Position numbers and translations under genes: made by a program
In this document: positions 61,601-64,000 of the stretch, one piece after another
Numbering within the stretch: position 1 is the first letter of the stretch
Layout of the letters: each line of letters opens with the position of its first letter
The notes under the pieces: model-generated
What the model was told of the DNA's origin: nothing
The model's input: only the letters and a program-made list of their open reading frames with translations
The model's database searches: none
NCBI RefSeq assembly: GCF_905475395.1
Contig: NC_058337.1
Coordinates: 131,895,960-131,959,959, forward strand
From: Chrysoperla carnea
Lineage: Eukaryota > Arthropoda > Insecta > Neuroptera > Chrysopidae
DNA length: 64,000 nucleotides
Direction: 5' to 3'

Positions 61601-62476
61601 ACAAGCAATTGGACGTGTTCATCGTATTGGTCAAACAAAGTAAATAAATCTTTTTTTTATAATTAAAGTTGCTTTTCTTTTATATTCAATTAGGAGCGGA
61701 TTAACCATTAGGCAGATTAAGCAACTGTCTAAGAATCCCGAAGGGAAAAGTCAAAACAGAAAATGACAAATTGATACGAGAATGTCGCCCATGTGACAAG
61801 TCGAACTGATTTTCGCATCCCGACGATAGTTTCATTGTCTAGGCGCTTCGACATGGTTAATCCGGCACTGCATTAAATTTTAGATGTTTATAATCAAACG
61901 GGGATTTAGGAGCGGGGGTGATTGACCCTTGAATGACTCCCAAGACTGAATATTATTGTTTTTATGTAGAGTCTTGGATAAATTTCAGTCTTTAACCCAT
62001 AACTAAAACTAAACTTAGATTTGCTCTGATATGTAGTACAAAGATGCTAAGTTTCTAGAAATCATAAGCTAACCCTTCCACTTAACGGTGGCTAAGCAGA
62101 TTTTCTTGTAACTAAGTGCACTCTCGATCAATTACCTTCAAAAAAAAAAATAATAATAATCCATCAGTTAATTCGTTTAGAAGTCACAGACGAATCGATC
62201 AGATCTGATTTTGTGTCATTAAATTTTAAATTTATGTATTATTTACGTAATTTGTTTTATTTTAGGCCAACATTTGTACATCGTTTTTTAATTAGAGAAA
62301 CAATTGAAGAAAGTTTACATAATGCTGTAGCAACGAATAGTTCTGATTGGGAGCGAAAAGATGTAACTTTAGCAAAATTAAGTGATTTATTTGATAATTG
62401 TACGAGTGATAATGATATATCCCATTCATCGGTTGATACAGAAACTGATAATGTAGTTTTAGATCCTTCGACATAA
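34615..62476 (+). CDS. SHPRH: SNF2 histone-linker PHD RING helicase, E3 ubiquitin ligase
   Basis: Fourteen exons: 34615-34921, 35968-36129, 36233-36436, 36821-37485, 37652-38047, 38282-38517, 38926-39113, 57993-58924, 59255-59672, 59917-60227, 60467-60631, 60709-61095, 61479-61639, 62266-62476. All phases agree, giving 1580 residues (human about 1683). Motifs in order: Walker A DEMGLGKT (269-276), a Lys/acid-rich insert, PHD finger (~533-574), DEAQ box (682-685), SGTP (710-713), RING C3HC4 (1318-1361), helicase C-lobe with [19 protein letters not shown] and GRVHRIGQ. Family role: Rad5-like polyubiquitination of PCNA and DNA-damage tolerance in the nucleus. No linker-histone H15 domain is evident in the insert. 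Intron 7 (18.9 kb) houses four antisense transporter genes. Confidence 0.93.
35030..35425 (-). pseudogene. Helitron-associated protein relic in SHPRH intron 1
   Basis: On the minus strand an Arg/Lys-rich segment (…[20 protein letters not shown]…) is followed, after a stop and frame change, by CCICHKF and [20 protein letters not shown]. This matches the CxxC…NNMDPG…L..LT..EE region found N-terminal to Helitron-like helicase ORFs (DUF6570-like). It is short and broken. The family is named from memory. Confidence 0.6.
36476..36745 (-). pseudogene. LINE fragment in SHPRH intron 3
   Basis: Contains the 3' end (ctatcacccgaaggcaagac) joined by an internal deletion to cagtcgaatggcctagctgt…tgattcggtaaattacggag, the same family as 23300-23935 in the same orientation. 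Confidence 0.75.
39295..42473 (-). pseudogene. SLC17-type transporter copy A, stop codon in exon 2
   Basis: Five exons by analogy with copies B-D: 42473-42409, 42341-42221, 41781-41557, 40673-39849, 39462-39295. Splice sites are intact and phases agree (468 codons), but codon 44 is TAA (…IVAI-stop-CHIGFAV…) where copies B-D have Leu (LAILSHIGL). Downstream frames are open: [30 protein letters not shown] and a hydrophobic C-terminal helix. Exon 2 is 9 bp shorter than in its paralogues. Either a single nonsense change has silenced an otherwise preserved gene, or translation starts downstream, or the base is an assembly error. Most diverged member of the cluster. Confidence 0.7.
40736..41200. 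repeat. dispersed repeat and local duplication in intron 3 of copy A
   Basis: 40736-40830 has ctgcctgtctgtctgtatgt and cgatttagatgaaatttgata, a common insect interspersed-repeat style. 40993-41065 and 41113-41195 are two imperfect copies sharing gaatattttcaaatata and tatcaaataaaagag. Confidence 0.55.
43420..46740 (-). CDS. SLC17-type (sialin / phosphate cotransporter-like) MFS transporter, copy B
   Basis: Exons 46740-46676, 46480-46351, 45946-45716, 45254-44412, 43554-43420 encode 467 residues. The SLC17 hallmark WAPPLERS follows [13 protein letters not shown] at the start of exon 4. [20 protein letters not shown] in exon 3 and [16 protein letters not shown] in exon 4 match the family's transmembrane and loop signatures. 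About 11-12 hydrophobic segments and an Asn-rich cytoplasmic N-terminus (NNNNGDTT) are seen. Family role: anion or phosphate/organic-acid transport at plasma or lysosomal membranes; the substrate cannot be inferred. The gene is nested antisense in SHPRH. A tRNA-like sequence lies in intron 1. It ends ISRL-stop, shorter than copy C. Confidence 0.85.
43885..44200 (-). repeat. dispersed (ACAG)n-containing repeat, minus orientation
   Basis: Reverse of the 15285 element: accgctatgtgtgtgtgtct, gtagcgcctaaacggatgaa, gtttgaaaggtaatt. It extends into a partially duplicated tail. Located in intron 4 of copy B. Confidence 0.7.
45960..46105 (+). repeat. dispersed (ACAG)n-containing repeat, plus orientation
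   Basis: Same block as 15285-15420 (attacctttcaaac, cgattcatccgtttatgcgc, gacagacagg, acacatagcggtcaaa). Located in intron 2 of copy B. Confidence 0.75.
46560..46631 (+). tRNA. tRNA-like gene or tRNA pseudogene / SINE head
   Basis: Seven-base-pair acceptor stem ACTCGAA/TTCGAGT is perfect. The A box TAGCCTAATTGG and B box GGTTCGAGTCC fit consensus exactly. The D stem GCCT/GGGC and T stem CCGGG/CCTGG pair (with G-T). Total 71 nt plus discriminator G, followed by a TTTT terminator at 46637. The anticodon arm is poor: CTTGA/CCAAA pairs at only three positions and U33 is missing, so no anticodon can be assigned. It is either a decayed tRNA or the head of a tRNA-derived SINE, antisense within intron 1 of copy B. 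Confidence 0.6.
46741..48180. repeat. 5' flank of copy B, homologous to flanks of C and D
   Basis: Shares blocks with 52256-53100 and 56619-57400: a segment with gcatcga(t)taggattgt, then aataacaactgct…gtactga, gtgtaggcgct, and cactgcgacttgtttaatgt. It probably holds the duplicated promoter. Confidence 0.7.
48826..48995 (-). repeat. interspersed insect-type repeat
   Basis: Sequence with tgtccgtccgtacgtctgtc, aacacgatagctaaaaaaca and cagcgtgcgcaggacgtaaa resembles a widespread non-coding arthropod repeat. Family recalled only loosely. Confidence 0.45.
49527..52255 (-). CDS. SLC17-type MFS transporter, copy C
   Basis: Exons 52255-52191, 52129-52000, 51836-51612, 50734-49925, 49718-49527 encode 473 residues with identical phase pattern to B and D. 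Core signatures are [35 protein letters not shown] and [19 protein letters not shown]. The position equivalent to Ala in WAPPLER is Thr here (WTPPLER). The C-terminus continues for 22 residues beyond the stop of copy D (…[20 protein letters not shown]…). Two overlapping AATAAA-type signals lie ~65-75 nt past the stop on the minus strand. Likely an active membrane carrier; substrate unknown. Confidence 0.87.
52256..53100. repeat. 5' flank of copy C, homologous to flank of D
   Basis: Strongly similar to 56619-57400 over hundreds of bases, including tgctgacagtactgactgct, gttgaacaacttcactaata and gatgctagatagaacactct. Duplicated together with the gene. Confidence 0.8.
53668..56618 (-). CDS. SLC17-type MFS transporter, copy D (shortened C-terminus)
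   Basis: Exons 56618-56554, 56492-56363, 56230-56003, 55238-54435, 53793-53668 encode 450 residues. Closest paralogue of copy C: exons 3 and 4 are nearly identical for long runs ([38 protein letters not shown]). The frame ends …EECAY-TAG, where C has …[10 protein letters not shown]…; beyond this TAG the same frame stays open and still resembles the C tail to its stop. Intron 4 contains a MITE copy. Membrane anion/phosphate-type carrier by family; substrate unknown. Confidence 0.87.
53871..54298. mobile_element. MITE copy 2 (family of 9043-9278) in copy D intron 4
   Basis: Same ends (GGTTATAAAGAAGGAG…CTCCTTCTCTCTAACC) and body (cgggctgttgtgcgctaat, cttaccgacgacagcgcggc, ctggtggctgaaa). It carries ~190 extra AT-rich bases at about 53987-54186 that copy 1 lacks. 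Confidence 0.85.
56619..57400. repeat. 5' flank of copy D, homologous to flank of C
   Basis: See the copy C flank; the homology breaks near the poly-A tract at 57419-57438. The rest of the intron to 57992 shows no gene. Confidence 0.8.
57655..57780 (+). repeat. interspersed repeat with CATC-rich tail
   Basis: aaatttcatccagatccgtt, cagccgttctggcgga and a run of catcc/ttcc units, a style common at the ends of arthropod interspersed repeats. Confidence 0.45.
58940..59165 (+). pseudogene. LINE RNase H-tail fragment in SHPRH intron 8
   Basis: Plus strand reads [13 protein letters not shown] then stops, followed by degenerate sequence with ctaggccattcgactgtcct and cacagttgagaaggg. Same family as 11905-12540. 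Confidence 0.65.
61691..61870. mobile_element. short DNA-transposon MITE, hAT-like ends
   Basis: Right end ggttaatccggcactg is the inverse of the left gagcggattaacc, with the outermost left bases decayed. About 180 bp, non-coding, in SHPRH intron 13. Confidence 0.55.
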
Positions 62477-62791
62477 ACAGTCTTATAGATGTTTGATCTC
62501 ACATTTTTAAAGGCTACATACTGAGAACTGATGATTTTGATTACAGCATCTAGTAAAGAGATAAAATTAAACTGTATAAGGTGCCCCTATTATTTTCGAC
62601 GAGCGTGAGTGATCAACTAATTGTTTTCAAAATCAGGCCATCAGTCAGTTTTCGGAAAGATTTAACGTTTTTTATTTGCAGTTATTTGAATGGGGAAGGT
62701 GCTTGCATTTAAGAAAATTTCATCATTTTTCTAATTAAAAAAAGGTTGTTCATTAAGAAAGAATATTGGAGTCAGAAAAAGACTTACTCGT

Positions 62792-63386
62792 AATAGGGAA
62801 TATTCATGAAATTTAAATTTGGTTCAAATATTTTTCTTCTGTAACTTGAATGACTGGATATTTCAACTAAACCATTATTTTAGTAATTAATATCTTTTTA
62901 ATTATTAATTACTTAAAATTAATTAATAAAAGTACAAATTCAGTGAGGGTATTTAAAAATTTCTAAAACGGAAATTCAAATTTGTATACGGACGTGACAT
63001 CATAGTACGGGCTTGTCAAATTTGTTGACATACTGTATGATATTAATTACTTACATTTTATATGGTATTTCATTAAATTATACTATTCTACAGCTTTTTA
63101 TTAGAAAACTTAATAATAACGAGTGTAAATTCTGTCTTGTAAATTCATTTTTTTAAAGTGTAAATTATACATTGAACTGTCATGAATTGACAGATCACGT
63201 ACTTATACGTCATCAACAGAGAGCGCCAAAAAACTGGGTTTAAATATCTTAAAATTATAATGTATTTTAAATATTTTCTTATACTTAAATACAGTATTTT
63301 TAAGCAGTATTTATATTTTTTACTTTGTTATAATGGTGTAAACAATGAATTAAAAATATAAAAAAAATACATGAATATTCCCTATT
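62792..63386. mobile_element. MITE with 17-bp perfect inverted ends
   Basis: AATAGGGAATATTCATG at 62792-62808 and its exact inverse at 63370-63386 enclose 595 bp of AT-rich non-coding DNA, starting ~315 bp after the SHPRH stop. The interval 62477-62791 shows nothing else. Confidence 0.7.
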
Positions 63387-63407
63387 GACGACTACAATAA
63401 GATTATA

Positions 63408-63729
63408 CAGTAGAATCTCGATAACTTAAACCTCGGTAACATAAAAACCTCTGTTACTTCAAAAAATACTATGTTCCCTTCCCATCAGAGCCCAAAACCT
63501 CTATAACTTAAAATACGCAACCTCTATAACTTAAATAAATAATCTCTGTATAGGCCCTCAGTAACTACATAGAAACATGTACATACCTCTATATTAACTA
63601 GGGTACATAGAAACATGTACATACCTCTATATTAACCTTTAGCTAACATAGACACTTGATAACTTAAAACCTCTATAACTTAAAATATTTTGTGTTTCCC
63701 TTGGACTTTAACTTATCGAGATTCTACTG
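63408..63729. mobile_element. pogo/Tigger-type MITE
   Basis: Ends CAGTAGAATCTCGATAACTT and its inverse, flanked by TA on both sides (63406-63407, 63730-63731), fit the Tc1/mariner-pogo group. 322 bp. The interior repeats aacctctataactta several times and a ~37-bp unit (catagaaacatgtacatacc…) twice. Confidence 0.8.
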
Positions 63730-63747
63730 TATATTTAAGTATATAAT

Positions 63748-64000
63748 AGGTTGGCTGATAAGTCTCCGGTCTGACACATAGATGGCGTCGCTAGTATTAA
63801 ATGCATATTATTTTTATATAGTACCAACCTTCAAATGATTCGTGTCAAAATTTGACGTCTGTAAGTCAATTAGTTTGTGAGATAGAGCGTCTTTTGTGAA
63901 GCAACTTTTGTTATTGTGAAAAAAATGGAAAAAAAGGAATTTCGTGTTTTGATAAAATACTGTTTTCTGAAGGGAAAAAATACAGTGGAAGCAAAAACTT
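63748..64000 (+). mobile_element. mariner element, 5' part, cut by window end
   Basis: Begins aggttggctgataagtctcc, typical of mariner inverted ends, followed by a ~150-bp leader and a transposase start. The right end lies outside the window. Confidence 0.8.
63925..64000 (+). CDS. mariner transposase N-terminus (partial)
   Basis: ATG at 63925 reads MEKKEFRVLIKYCFLKGKNT then VEAKT to the window end. It matches the first helix-turn-helix of mariner transposases (…FR.LI.Y.F..GK…A). The catalytic domain is outside the window, so intactness is unknown. Confidence 0.8.
   Translation, partial: MEKKEFRVLIKYCFLKGKNTVEAKT

Overview
The window is nuclear DNA from an AT-rich animal genome, almost certainly an insect. 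It holds spliceosomal genes with short GT-AG introns, an Mtl (Mig-2-like) Rac GTPase typical of insects and nematodes, a short TTAGG array, and many arthropod-type transposons. The order cannot be fixed from the sequence alone. All exon coordinates were built by hand from splice signals and reading-frame continuity.

Layout. 1-6026: a Mutator-type (Phantom/FB-NOF-like) DNA transposon with 446-bp terminal inverted repeats and one 1200-codon ORF on the minus strand. The ORF joins a DDE transposase core to a C-terminal ubiquitin-protease-like domain. 6.0-10 kb: a kinase-like relic, a 236-bp tandem array and a MITE. 10.1-12.8 kb: a five-exon ER-type transmembrane protein with two thioredoxin-like domains (+). 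15.9-20.5 kb: ELMOD2 (-) and TMEM138 (+), head to head with 481 bp between start codons. 20.5-30.4 kb: gene-poor DNA with inverted-repeat elements, a hAT-type MITE, a TTAA-flanked palindromic element and non-LTR retrotransposon relics. 30.4-33.1 kb: Mtl (-). 34.6-62.5 kb: the 14-exon E3 ligase/helicase gene SHPRH (+). 62.5-64 kb: a run of short DNA transposons ending in a mariner element cut by the window edge.

The main gene-level surprise is intron 7 of SHPRH, about 18.9 kb long and lying between helicase motifs III and IV. It carries four tandem, antisense, five-exon SLC17-type (sialin / phosphate cotransporter-like) genes sharing one exon-phase pattern. Two look intact (467 and 473 codons). 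One has a premature C-terminal TAG relative to its neighbour. The one nearest the 5' part of SHPRH has an in-frame TAA in exon 2. Upstream blocks are shared by three copies, which points to segmental duplication inside the host intron. A tRNA-like sequence with perfect A and B boxes lies in intron 1 of one copy.

The best candidate for something under-described is the transposase-protease fusion at 1129-4731, which also carries a 33-bp inverted repeat within its coding sequence.
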